The translations under genes were made by a program, and so were the position numbers. Positions 5,906 through 14,734 of a DNA stretch of 26,991 bases are shown here, piece after piece (position 1 is the stretch's first letter; each line of letters begins with the position of its first letter). The stretch comes from Pseudomonadota bacterium (GTDB lineage: Bacteria; Pseudomonadota; Alphaproteobacteria; Rhizobiales; Devosiaceae). The stretch is from contig JAEZKB010000222.1 of NCBI GenBank assembly GCA_023415605.1, positions 1-26,991 on the forward strand, written 5' to 3'. The notes below the pieces were generated by a model that worked only from the letters and a program-made list of their open reading frames with translations, was not told where the DNA came from and made no database searches.

Positions 5906-8853
5906 GGGATCACCTCTTCACCATCGCGCCGCACGCGCCCTTCCTGCCGATGCTGGTCGAGCGCGTGCTCGATGGCACGCTGACCGGCGACTGGGATCGC
6001 ACCGGGCCGTTCTGGCTCAGCGACATCACGATCATCCTGCCCACCCGCCGCGCCCGGCTGGCGCTGGCGGCTGAGTTCGCCAAGCGGCTGGGTGGGGCGA
6101 CGCTGCTTCCCGATATCCGCACCTTCGGTGGGGAGCAGGCAGAGGAAGAGCCGTTCCTGCCGCCCTTCGACACGCCGCCGATCAAACCGGTGGCTTCGGC
6201 GCTGGAGCGTCGCCTCGCTCTCTCCGGCCTCGTCCGCGCCTTCGCCGAGCACGCCGGCAATTTCGCCACTCCACCCAATGCGTCGGAGATCTTCTGGCTC
6301 GCCGACTCGCTCGGCTCTGTCATCGACGACCTCATCATCGAAGGCGTTCCCGCCAGCAAGTTGCGCGACCTGGTGCCCGAGGAACTTGCTGGCAACTGGC
6401 AGCAGATCTTGTCTTTCCTCGACGTGGTGCTGGAGCACTGGCCGAAGGTGCTGGAAGAGCGCCAAGAGGTGGATTCTGCAGCGGCGCGCAACGAAAGGCT
6501 CGCCCGGCAGTGTTCATCCGTCGTTCATCTCTACGGCGAAAAGCCGGTCATCGCCGCCGGCTCCACCGGTTCCATCCCCGCCACAGCCAACCTTTTGAAG
6601 GCGATTGCCGGCCTTCCCCGCGGTGCACTCGTCCTCCCCGGGCTCGATACTTCCTTCACGCCCGAGCAACACGACGTGATGATTTCCGGGCAGCTGACTC
6701 ACGGCCACCCGCAATACGGCCTGATGAAACTGCTCCGCCACCTCGGCGCCGCCGTTTCGGAAGTCATTGAACTCGCAGGTGAAAATCCGCGCACTGCTTT
6801 GGTCCGCGCCGCCCTCGCCCCGGCCGCCGAGACGCCGGCCTGGCCGGCCAAGCGCGCGAGCCTGCCGGTCTCCGAGGCGCTGATCGGCGTTGGTATCCTC
6901 GCCGCACCCAATGCCGATACCGAGGCCCGCGCCATCGCCCTGGCCGCCCGCGCTAGCCTGGCGGAGGGTCGCACGGTCGGTATCATCTCGCGCGATCAAA
7001 CACTTGCCCGGCGCATCGCGGTCGAACTCAAGCGCCACAGCATCATCGTCGACGACGCCGCCGGCACGCCGCTCTACCAGTCCGCCGCCGGCCGCCTCGC
7101 CCGCCAGGTTCTCGCCGTCGCCGCTGGCAACTACGCCTCCGTCGATACCATCGCTCTGCTTCGCAACGCCGCGGTTTCCGTGGGCGTCGAGCGGCGCGAG
7201 GTCAGTCTCTGCGCCGACCGGCTGGACTGGAAACTCCGCAATGTCAGACCCTTAGCAGGTCTCCCGGGCCTTCATGCCCTCACCGACAACGAGGCGGTCC
7301 ACGATATCCTGAACCGCCTCGGAGCCGCCCTGCAGCCGGTCGTCGCGCTCGTCGAGAGGCCGCAACTCACCGCCGCCGACCTGGCTACCGCGCTCCTCGC
7401 AGCAATCGACGCCCTGCGCGCCGATATCGATATCCCCGGTCTCCCTGAATTCCGCCGTTGGGCGGAGGAGTTAGCCGAACTCGGACCCTCCGGCACCGCC
7501 TTCCCGCCGCGCTTCCTCGACGCCGTCCTCTCGGCGCTTCTCGCCGGTGCCACCGCGGAAGCCACGCCCTCCGTGCGCGACGACATTGCGATCTGGGGCG
7601 AACTCGAGGCGCGCCTGCAGTCGCCGGATTTGATGATCCTCGCCGGCGTCAACGAAGACGTCTGGCCGCCGATCGCCGACCCTGGCCCGTGGCTTAGTCG
7701 CAGCATGCGCATCGGTGTCGGCCTCGATCCGCCGGAGCGGCGGCAGGGCCAGGCAGCGCACGACTTCGCCATGGCCATCGGCAATGCCGACGTACTGATT
7801 GCTTATGCGTCTCGCATCGGCACCTCACCCGCGCTGCCTTCGCCGCTGCTGCAGCGGCTGGATGCCTTCATCGGCGAAGCCGAGGCCACAGAACTCCGCC
7901 GCCGCGGCGCCCGCTGGCTGGCGGAGGCCGAAGCGGTGGACTTTGCCGGCATTCCCCGTCCCGCGCCGCGCCCCTCGCCGAGCCCACCCGCAAAGATCCG
8001 GCCGCGCCGGCTTTCGATCACTGAGGTCGAGCCGCTGATGCGCTCGCCCTACGATATCTACGCCAAGCACGTGCTCCGCCTGAGGCGCCTGGAGCCGCTC
8101 GGTACCGAGCCCAGCGCGCGCGAGCGCGGCACCATGATCCACGGCGTGTTCGAGAAATTCATCGAGCAGCAGCTGGATATCGAGGCCCCCGAAGCACTGC
8201 ACGAGATGATGGGCATGGCGCGCGATGCCTTTGCCGGGCTCGATGCCATCAAGGAGCGCCGCGACATCTGGCTCAAGCGGTTCGAGCGCGCCGCCCGCCA
8301 GTTCCTCGAATACGAGCGCCGCCGCGATGACGAGATCGTCGAACGCCACGCCGAAAAGAAGGGCGAGTGGACGTTTCCAGCGCTCGACAATTTCGTCCTT
8401 GTCGGCAAGGCCGACCGGCTCGACGTCAAGCGTGACGGCACGTTGGAGATCATAGACTTCAAGACCGGAGGCGTGCCAGCGCCAAAGGACATGACCGCGT
8501 TCGACGCGCCGCAGTTGCTGCTCGAGGCTGCCATGGCTCGGGCCGGCATTTTCCCCGGCCTTGCGCCGCGCGATACCTCCGCCCTCACCTATATCAAGAT
8601 CGGCCTCGGACCCGCCGCCTTCCAGGTGAAGCCTTTCAAGCTGCGCGGCGGGATGACGCTGATGCAGGCGGTGGATGAAATTCTGCGTCGCACACAGGGC
8701 CATGTCGACGCCTTTTTGCTGCATGACGACCTGCCTATGACAGCCAAGATCCGGCCGCGGATCGAGACCGGCCGCAAGTCCTTTCCGGGCGACTACGACC
8801 ACTTGGCGCGCACCGACGAATGGACCCTCACCGCCGGGGTGGACGATCCATGA
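5902..8853 (+). CDS. addB: Double-strand break repair protein AddB (alphaproteobacterial type)
   Basis: AddB is the second subunit of the AddAB helicase-nuclease, which resects broken DNA ends for RecA-dependent repair. The 983-residue product has an inactivated helicase-like N-terminal half (TRRARLAL near 53, GSTGSIPAT near 220) and a C-terminal RecB-family nuclease domain. Nuclease residues are visible: H747 in TMIHGVFEKF, D838 in GKADRLD, and D852 with K854 in IIDFKTGG. The whole protein has only two cysteines, both before residue 450, so the four-cysteine Fe-S cluster of Bacillus AddB is missing. It overlaps the genes on both sides by four bases (ATGA). Confidence 0.95.
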   Translation: MRDHLFTIAPHAPFLPMLVERVLDGTLTGDWDRTGPFWLSDITIILPTRRARLALAAEFAKRLGGATLLPDIRTFGGEQAEEEPFLPPFDTPPIKPVASALERRLALSGLVRAFAEHAGNFATPPNASEIFWLADSLGSVIDDLIIEGVPASKLRDLVPEELAGNWQQILSFLDVVLEHWPKVLEERQEVDSAAARNERLARQCSSVVHLYGEKPVIAAGSTGSIPATANLLKAIAGLPRGALVLPGLDTSFTPEQHDVMISGQLTHGHPQYGLMKLLRHLGAAVSEVIELAGENPRTALVRAALAPAAETPAWPAKRASLPVSEALIGVGILAAPNADTEARAIALAARASLAEGRTVGIISRDQTLARRIAVELKRHSIIVDDAAGTPLYQSAAGRLARQVLAVAAGNYASVDTIALLRNAAVSVGVERREVSLCADRLDWKLRNVRPLAGLPGLHALTDNEAVHDILNRLGAALQPVVALVERPQLTAADLATALLAAIDALRADIDIPGLPEFRRWAEELAELGPSGTAFPPRFLDAVLSALLAGATAEATPSVRDDIAIWGELEARLQSPDLMILAGVNEDVWPPIADPGPWLSRSMRIGVGLDPPERRQGQAAHDFAMAIGNADVLIAYASRIGTSPALPSPLLQRLDAFIGEAEATELRRRGARWLAEAEAVDFAGIPRPAPRPSPSPPAKIRPRRLSITEVEPLMRSPYDIYAKHVLRLRRLEPLGTEPSARERGTMIHGVFEKFIEQQLDIEAPEALHEMMGMARDAFAGLDAIKERRDIWLKRFERAARQFLEYERRRDDEIVERHAEKKGEWTFPALDNFVLVGKADRLDVKRDGTLEIIDFKTGGVPAPKDMTAFDAPQLLLEAAMARAGIFPGLAPRDTSALTYIKIGLGPAAFQVKPFKLRGGMTLMQAVDEILRRTQGHVDAFLLHDDLPMTAKIRPRIETGRKSFPGDYDHLARTDEWTLTAGVDDP

Positions 8854-11800
8854 GCCGCCGCCTTCTCAATCCCATGCCCGAGGCGATCAATACCGCCCAG
8901 CGTACCGCGTCCGACCCGGCGCAGTCTGTCTGGGTGCGGGCAAACGCGGGCTCGGGCAAGACCTATGTGCTGACTGCCCGGGTGCTACGCCTGCTGCTGA
9001 GCGGCGTGCAGCCCGAGGAGATCCTTTGCCTCACCTACACCAAGGCAGCCGCTGCTGAGATGCGGGGTCGCGTCGCCGCGCGCCTGGGCAAATGGGCGCT
9101 GGCGACCGACGAGGAGCTGTTCCGCGATCTTACCGCGCTGGCGGGGGCGCCGCCAACGGCGGGTATGCAGCTTCGCGCCCGGTCGCTCTTTGCCCATGCG
9201 CTGGAAACCCCGGGTGGCCTCAAGATCCAGACCATCCACGCCTTTTGCGAAAGCGTGCTGCACCGTTTTCCGCGCGAGGCGGGGGTGCCGTTCGACTTCT
9301 CCGTACTCGAAGAGCACGAGCGCGACGGCATGCTGCTCGAAGCCCGCGAGACGGTGCTGGCCGCAGGCCTGCGCGGCAGCGGCGAAGCGCTGGCGGTGGA
9401 AACCCTCTTCGGGCTCCTGAGCGACTTCTCTATCGAGCAAGCAATCATTGAGGCGCTCAACCAGCAGCGCATCCTGCGCAAGGTGCTCGTCGACGTGCCG
9501 CGCGCCAAACTCGAACTGCGCAAGCTCATCGGGCCTGTCGGCACCATCGAGGACGTGATGGAGGAGATGAGCGCCGGCTACGGCCTCACCCGCGCCAACC
9601 ACGCCGAAATCTTCCGCCTCGTCCCGCCCGACGCCGACGGCGACAGCTTCGTGGATCGCCTGAGCCAGATCGATCCCGGCCATCCCAATGCCGAGGCACT
9701 GCTCGACACTTTCCTGACCCAGGCGGATCGAACGGCCCGCAAGACGCTGCTCAAGAAGGCCACGGCGGCGCTGATCCCCGACATCGCGCAGAAGTTGGTC
9801 GACGAGGCCGCGCGGCTCGAGCGGCTCTATCGCAAGCTCGTCGCCGCCGAGCTGATTGCCCGCAGCGAAGCCATGCTCGATGTCGTCGCCGCCATCTCGG
9901 CGCACTACGAACAGGCCAAGCGCGCGCGCTCGCTGCTCGATTTCGACGATCTCATCGAAAAGCTCGCTGCGCTGCTCAAGGACGAGGCGCAGGGCCTCTG
10001 GGTTCGGTACAAGCTCGATGCCGGCATCAGCCACATCCTCGTCGATGAGGGGCAGGACACCAATCCGCAGCAGTGGGAGGTGATCGGCGCGCTGGTGGAC
10101 GACTTCTTCTTCGGCGACAGCGCCGCCGATCGGCCCCGCACCATTTTTGCGGTGGGGGATCAGAAGCAGTCCATCTTCTCGTTTCAGGGCGCCGAGCCCG
10201 AGGTCTTCGTCGATGCCGGCCGGCAATATGCCTTCAGCGCCAAGGCCGCGCATTTCGAGGTGACGCATGTACCGCTGCGGCACTCGTTCCGCACGCTCCC
10301 CTACGTCCTCAAAGCCGTCGACGTCGTCTTCAACAATCGCCCGGATCTCAAGGCGGGGGCATTGGAGGACGAAGGCCTGCTGCACGAGACCGCCCGCGCC
10401 GAGGGCGGTGGCACGGTGACGCTGTGGCCGCCGATCAAGGACCTAGCCGACGAGACCGACCCCAACAACTGGCCCACCGAACCGCCGCTGGTCGCGACGC
10501 AGTCGGCGCAGCGCCGCGTGGCGGAGCGCATTGCCCGCGAGATCAAAGGCTGGATCGACACCCGTCGCCCGCTCGGGCCTCGGGGCCGGGCGGTCACCGC
10601 CGACGATGTGCTGATCCTCGTTCAGGTCCGCAGCGTGCTGTTCCACGAAATCATCCGTGCCCTGATCCGGGCCGGTGTGCCGACGCCGGGCGCCGACCGG
10701 CTGGCGGTCACCACCCACATCGGCGTGCTCGACATGATGGCCCTCGGCGACGTGCTGAGTAACACCGCCGACGACCTGCAGCTGGCGGCGCTGTTGCGCT
10801 CGCCACTCTTCGATGTCAGCGAGGAGGATCTGCTCGCCGTGGCGCAGCCGCGCGGGGAGATCGAGTCACTGTGGCGGGCCATGGAGAAGTCGGAACTGCT
10901 CTCGGTGCGCTCGGCCTATGACGAACTCCGCGCCTGGCGCAACCGGCTCGACTTCGAGCGGCCGTTCAACTTCTACGCCGACGTGCTCTACGCCCATGGT
11001 GGCCTCAAGCGCATGCGCGGCCGCTTCGGCAGCGAGATCGACGACGTCATGGCCGAATTCCTCGACCTGGCGCTACTGCATGAGCAATCCGACCAGCCGT
11101 CGCTGCTCGGCTTTCTCTCCGAACTGCGCTCGCGCGATGTCACCATCAAGCGCGAATTGGCCGAGGGCGGCGCGGGCGTCCGCGTCATGACCGTGCACGG
11201 GGCAAAGGGACTCGAGGCGCCCATCGTCATCCTCGCTGACGCTGCGACGACTGAACGCGGTCGCGATCGCCGTGCTATCTACATGCGCTCGCGACCACCG
11301 CTCTTCATCCACGCCTCGTCAGAAGCCACGCATGTCGACGAGACGCGCGAATACAAGGCCGATGCCGACGCCGCACAACAGGCGGAGTACTGGCGCAAGC
11401 TCTATGTCGCCATGACCCGCGCCGAGGACGAGCTTTATGTCACCGGCTATCTCACCAAACAGGGCAAGGTCGATGGCAGCTGGTACGAGGCGATCGAGCA
11501 GGGCCTGCGACCGCTGGCCGAGACAGTGACGGATGCCGAGAGTGAGGTTTCGGCGCTGATCTATCCCGCCGAGCGGCCAGCTGTGCTGCCGGTCCGGCCC
11601 GACGTCGCCGCCATTGCCAAGGCCAGCAGTGCGCTTGTTCTCGACCCGCTGCCGGCGCACCGCCCGCTCCATATCGTCCGGCCGTCCTCGGTGGAAAAAA
11701 CCACCAGTCCGGAGCGCGTCCTTGCGACGAGGCTGGAAGCAAGCATCGATCCGGAGACTGCTCGGCTCTCCGGCACTGCGCTCCACGCGTTACTGCAGCA

Positions 11801-12275
11801 TCTGGGCCGAGTGGACGCCGAAAAGCGGCCGCAGGTCGCCATCCGGGCGCTGGAAGTGCTGCTGCCGACAAGACCGGAGCAACATGACGCACTGGCCGCC
11901 AAGGCGCTGTCGATCATGGGGCGGCCGGAACTGGCGGATGTCTTCGGCCCGGACAGCCGCGCCGAAGTGCCGTTCTTTGCCGAAGCCCGGAAGGGAAGCG
12001 AGCCGATCCGCATCATTGGCCGGGTCGACCGGCTCGTGGTGCAACCGGGCCTTGTGCGCATCGTTGATTTCAAGTCCGACGCCAGTCCGGCGACGACGGC
12101 GACAGAGGTTAATGCGGCCTACATCACCCAGCTCGGGCTCTATGCGCTGGTTGCAGATCAGCTGTTCCCGGGCCACCGAGTGGAGGCAGCCATCCTCTGG
12201 ACGTCCTTGGAAAAGCTGGTAGATTTGCCCCGTGACGTTCTCGCGGAGGCCACCCGGAGCTTCACCATGCGGTGA
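8850..12275 (+). CDS. addA: Double-strand break repair helicase AddA
   Basis: AddA is the UvrD-like helicase and second nuclease of AddAB. The 1141-residue product carries Walker A in ANAGSGKTYVL (K37), TIHAFCESVL (motif Ia region), DEGQD (motif II, D399-E400), GDQKQSIFSFQGAEP (motif III), VMTVHGAKGLEAPIV (motif V) and YVAMTRAEDELYV (motif VI). The C-terminal nuclease domain has LSGTALHALLQHL, GRVDRLV and VDFKSD (D1073, K1075). The ATG at 8850 overlaps the addB stop as ATGA, which fixes the start; a longer frame to 8820 is just read-through of the overlap. All helicase and nuclease motifs look intact, so this is an active complex. Confidence 0.97.
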   Translation: MSRRLLNPMPEAINTAQRTASDPAQSVWVRANAGSGKTYVLTARVLRLLLSGVQPEEILCLTYTKAAAAEMRGRVAARLGKWALATDEELFRDLTALAGAPPTAGMQLRARSLFAHALETPGGLKIQTIHAFCESVLHRFPREAGVPFDFSVLEEHERDGMLLEARETVLAAGLRGSGEALAVETLFGLLSDFSIEQAIIEALNQQRILRKVLVDVPRAKLELRKLIGPVGTIEDVMEEMSAGYGLTRANHAEIFRLVPPDADGDSFVDRLSQIDPGHPNAEALLDTFLTQADRTARKTLLKKATAALIPDIAQKLVDEAARLERLYRKLVAAELIARSEAMLDVVAAISAHYEQAKRARSLLDFDDLIEKLAALLKDEAQGLWVRYKLDAGISHILVDEGQDTNPQQWEVIGALVDDFFFGDSAADRPRTIFAVGDQKQSIFSFQGAEPEVFVDAGRQYAFSAKAAHFEVTHVPLRHSFRTLPYVLKAVDVVFNNRPDLKAGALEDEGLLHETARAEGGGTVTLWPPIKDLADETDPNNWPTEPPLVATQSAQRRVAERIAREIKGWIDTRRPLGPRGRAVTADDVLILVQVRSVLFHEIIRALIRAGVPTPGADRLAVTTHIGVLDMMALGDVLSNTADDLQLAALLRSPLFDVSEEDLLAVAQPRGEIESLWRAMEKSELLSVRSAYDELRAWRNRLDFERPFNFYADVLYAHGGLKRMRGRFGSEIDDVMAEFLDLALLHEQSDQPSLLGFLSELRSRDVTIKRELAEGGAGVRVMTVHGAKGLEAPIVILADAATTERGRDRRAIYMRSRPPLFIHASSEATHVDETREYKADADAAQQAEYWRKLYVAMTRAEDELYVTGYLTKQGKVDGSWYEAIEQGLRPLAETVTDAESEVSALIYPAERPAVLPVRPDVAAIAKASSALVLDPLPAHRPLHIVRPSSVEKTTSPERVLATRLEASIDPETARLSGTALHALLQHLGRVDAEKRPQVAIRALEVLLPTRPEQHDALAAKALSIMGRPELADVFGPDSRAEVPFFAEARKGSEPIRIIGRVDRLVVQPGLVRIVDFKSDASPATTATEVNAAYITQLGLYALVADQLFPGHRVEAAILWTSLEKLVDLPRDVLAEATRSFTMR

Positions 12276-12281
12276 CTATCG

Positions 12282-12310
12282 TTGAAGTGTGACTAGACTC
12301 TCCCTAGCTT
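12282..12310 (+). promoter_or_regulatory. Candidate sigma-70 promoter of trxA
   Basis: TTGAAG at 12282-12287 and TAGCTT at 12305-12310 are separated by 17 bases, a good housekeeping spacing, in the 80-base gap between addA and trxA. It would let thioredoxin be made independently of the addBA operon. Both boxes deviate from consensus, so this is a prediction. Confidence 0.5.
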
Positions 12311-12355
12311 TTCCATCAAACAGACCGCCGCTTTCAACCCAAAAGGCAAATTCCC

Positions 12356-12679
12356 ATGACAACTCAGGTTTCCGACGCCAATTTTGGCGAGGAAGTACTG
12401 TCCTCCAAAGAACCCGTGCTCGTTGATTTCTGGGCCGAATGGTGCGGCCCGTGCCGCGCTATTGCGCCGGTGCTCGAGGAACTCTCGACTGAACTCCAGG
12501 GCAAGGTGAAGATCGTCAAGCTGAACGTCGACGAAAATCCGAACACCACCGTCAAGTACGGCGTTCGTTCGATCCCGACGATGATTCTGTTCAAGGGCGG
12601 CGAGGCTGCCGACATGAAGATCGGCGCAGGTACTCCCAAGGCCGGACTTTCCAAGTGGCTCGAGAGCCACGCTGCCTGA
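12356..12679 (+). CDS. trxA: Thioredoxin (CGPC active site)
   Basis: A 107-residue classical thioredoxin, the general cytosolic protein disulfide reductase recycled by thioredoxin reductase. The active site is WCGPC with C30 and C33, preceded by VLVDFWAE. The cis-proline segment is IPTM and the C-terminal KIGAG loop is normal. AAAAGG at 12341-12346 is nine bases before the ATG. The gene follows addA, a common alphaproteobacterial neighbourhood, but has its own candidate promoter and a strong terminator. A second thioredoxin gene at 15853 aligns without gaps over all 107 residues at 64 identical positions. Confidence 0.97.
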   Translation: MTTQVSDANFGEEVLSSKEPVLVDFWAEWCGPCRAIAPVLEELSTELQGKVKIVKLNVDENPNTTVKYGVRSIPTMILFKGGEAADMKIGAGTPKAGLSKWLESHAA

Positions 12680-12705
12680 CAGGCGCGCATCTCGCCACTG
12701 CATGA

Positions 12706-12743
12706 AAAAACGCCGTCAGCCCGTGCTGGCGGCGTTTTTCTTT
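12706..12743. terminator. Bidirectional terminator between trxA and the epoxide hydrolase gene
   Basis: A 15-base stem with one G-T pair (12706-12720 and 12725-12739) and a CCGT loop is flanked by an A run on the left and a T run on the right. It can therefore stop transcripts from both sides. It serves trxA on the plus strand and the gene ending at 12757 on the minus strand. Confidence 0.92.
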
Positions 12744-12756
12744 GCCTCGTCGAGGT

Positions 12757-13875
12757 TCAGAGGCCGGAGAAGAACGCCGTGACCTCGGCCGCATAAACAT
12801 CCGGCACTTCCAGCGCGGCGAAATGACCGCCCTTATCGAGCTCCGTCCAGCGGACGATGGTGTTGCCGTCTTCGGCGAAGCGGCGGATAGCGACTTCGTC
12901 GCGGGCGAATACGGCGACTCCAGTCGGCACACCCGAGTTCGGCTTGGGTGTCCAGGCGTTCGGGTCGTGCGCGTTCTCGTAGTAGAGCCGGATCGACGAA
13001 GCAGCGGTGCCGGTGAACCAGTAGACGAGGACATTGGTCAGGAACAGGTCGAGATCGACCGCATCGGGGCTGTCGCCGAAGCCGGCGAACATGTCCCCCA
13101 GCCAGGCGATGAGACCGGCCGGCGAGTCGGTGATGCCGTAGGCCACCGCCTGCGGTCGGCTCGACTGCAACGCATTGAAGCCAAAGCGTTCGGCCATGAA
13201 CTGCTGCAGGCGCTGCAGCCTGGTCTTCTCGGCATCGGTGAAGGTGGCGATCTCGGCCGGTTCGATGGGCCCCATCGGAATGAAGCCCATGGTGGCGGCA
13301 TTCACATGCACGCCGATGACCCGATCGGGCGCCGCGCGGCCGATGGCGGGCGCAATCACCGCGCCGGCGTCGCCACCCTGCACGCCGAAGCGCTGGTAGC
13401 CGAGGCGAGTCATCAACTCAAGCATGGCTTTGACAATGCGGCCGTCATTCCAACCCGCCTCGCTAGTAGGGCCCGAGAAACCAAATCCGGGCAGAGATGG
13501 GATCACCAGATCGAATCCTGCGACGGTGAGCGGAGCGATGGCGCCGAGGAACTCCACAAACGAACCCGGCCAGCCATGCAGCAGAAGGAGCGGCGTGCCG
13601 TTGGCATAGGCTGCCTTCACATGCAGGAAATGAATGGTCTGCCCGTCGATCTCGGTGGTGAACTGCGGGTGGCGGTTGATCGCCGCCTCCTGCTTGCGCC
13701 AATCGAAGCCGTTCTTGAGCCGGTCGAGCGCGCGGGTCACGAAGGCGGCGGTCGGGCCATAGCTCCAGCCGGCACCGGAGATCTCGCTCGGGAGGAGGGT
13801 GTTGGCGACGCGCTGGTGAAGATCAGCGAGGCGAGCCTCGGGGATGGCGATCTGGAACGGGGTGATGGTGGTCAT
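12757..13875 (-). CDS. Epoxide hydrolase (alpha/beta hydrolase with N-terminal epoxide hydrolase domain)
   Basis: A 372-residue cytosolic epoxide hydrolase that adds water to epoxides to give diols. The N-terminal lid and meander region (FQIAIPEARLADLHQRV, then W38 and later FDWRKQEAAIN) matches the family. The hydrolase core has the oxyanion loop HGWPGS at 100-105, the nucleophile D169 in QGGDAG, and the catalytic histidine about residue 351 in KGGHFAALE. The start is supported by AAGGA (complement of 13884-13888), eight bases before the ATG. The AraC-type gene lies 80 bases upstream on the same strand and is the obvious candidate regulator; the natural substrate is unknown. Confidence 0.93.
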   Translation of the reverse strand: MTTITPFQIAIPEARLADLHQRVANTLLPSEISGAGWSYGPTAAFVTRALDRLKNGFDWRKQEAAINRHPQFTTEIDGQTIHFLHVKAAYANGTPLLLLHGWPGSFVEFLGAIAPLTVAGFDLVIPSLPGFGFSGPTSEAGWNDGRIVKAMLELMTRLGYQRFGVQGGDAGAVIAPAIGRAAPDRVIGVHVNAATMGFIPMGPIEPAEIATFTDAEKTRLQRLQQFMAERFGFNALQSSRPQAVAYGITDSPAGLIAWLGDMFAGFGDSPDAVDLDLFLTNVLVYWFTGTAASSIRLYYENAHDPNAWTPKPNSGVPTGVAVFARDEVAIRRFAEDGNTIVRWTELDKGGHFAALEVPDVYAAEVTAFFSGL

Positions 13876-13955
13876 TTGCGGCGTCCTTGCTGGGTTGAAA
13901 GTGCATCCTTTCTAGCCAGCACCCCGCCGCCGGGATTGAAGATTTCCGACAGTCT

Positions 13956-14633
13956 TCAGCCGCGCGATATCTCGCGCGGCGTAAGGCCCATGATGGCCTT
14001 CACCGAGCGGATCATGTGGGGCTGGTCCGCATAGCCGAGCGCAAAAGCGACATCCGCGCCGGGCCGGCCCTGCTGCAGCAGCGCCAGCGCCTTCTGCGCC
14101 CGCTCGATCTGGGTGAAGGTCTTGTAGGTGACGCCGGTGGTCTTGAGGAAGTGGCGCTGCATCGTCCGCTCGGACATTGCCATCGGGTGGCCCGAGACGA
14201 TTGAGGCGACCAGCTGGTTGTCTTCGACGATACCGTTCCGGATCAGCCTTCCGACGAAGCCATCGACGTTCTCGACGGTTGGGATCTCAAGCACATCGCT
14301 GCCCAGCGAGAAGCGGTCACGACCGATGGTGTCGAGCACTACGCCCTGGTCGCGCATCTGCTCGCCCGGCATCAGCGACATGTAGCTACTGGGCTTGAAG
14401 GCGATGGAGAGGATTTCGTCTCCGGCAGCGAATTCGTGCATCACGGCACTCGTGGTGAGGCCAGTGCGCAGGACAGTCGTCCCGTGTGCGCCCCTGAGTA
14501 TCACGATGTCCCAGCAGCCGTCGGGCTGCATCAGCGTGCTGCCCGCCGCGCCGTAACGGGTATGAGTCACCGACTCCACCAGCGGCGACGACCAGCCTTC
14601 CAGTTTCGTGATGCTGTGCATGGCCCCTGCCAA
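13956..14633 (-). CDS. AraC-family transcriptional regulator
   Basis: A 225-residue regulator with two parts. Residues 1-135 form an effector domain without a clear family name (DGCWDIVILRG, AFKPSSYMSLMPG). Residues about 140-223 form the double helix-turn-helix of AraC/XylS proteins, with SERTMQRHFLKTTGVTYKTF for the first and VAFALGYADQPHMIRSVKAIMG for the second. Two starts are possible. TTG at 14633 has GAGG eight bases ahead (complement of 14642-14645), the better site. ATG at 14621 has only an AGGGG two bases ahead, which is too close. It precedes the epoxide hydrolase gene and diverges from uvsE. Confidence 0.9.
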   Translation of the reverse strand: MAGAMHSITKLEGWSSPLVESVTHTRYGAAGSTLMQPDGCWDIVILRGAHGTTVLRTGLTTSAVMHEFAAGDEILSIAFKPSSYMSLMPGEQMRDQGVVLDTIGRDRFSLGSDVLEIPTVENVDGFVGRLIRNGIVEDNQLVASIVSGHPMAMSERTMQRHFLKTTGVTYKTFTQIERAQKALALLQQGRPGADVAFALGYADQPHMIRSVKAIMGLTPREISRG

Positions 14634-14734
14634 TCTAGCCGCCTCGTCAGTTTGGCAGATTTGATCTCGATGGCAAACCGCGGTGGCAACGCGGACTCGT
14701 TGCTAAGCGTTTGGTCTACCCTTGGAGGACCATG

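Noticed and set aside
7825..10385. Long minus-strand frames opposite addB and addA
   Set aside because: They mirror the coding frames of the two repair genes and show no motifs; high GC makes such antisense frames common.
14634..14734. LexA (SOS) box upstream of uvsE
   Set aside because: The alphaproteobacterial pattern GTTC-N7-GTTC was looked for and no GTTC occurs in the gap.
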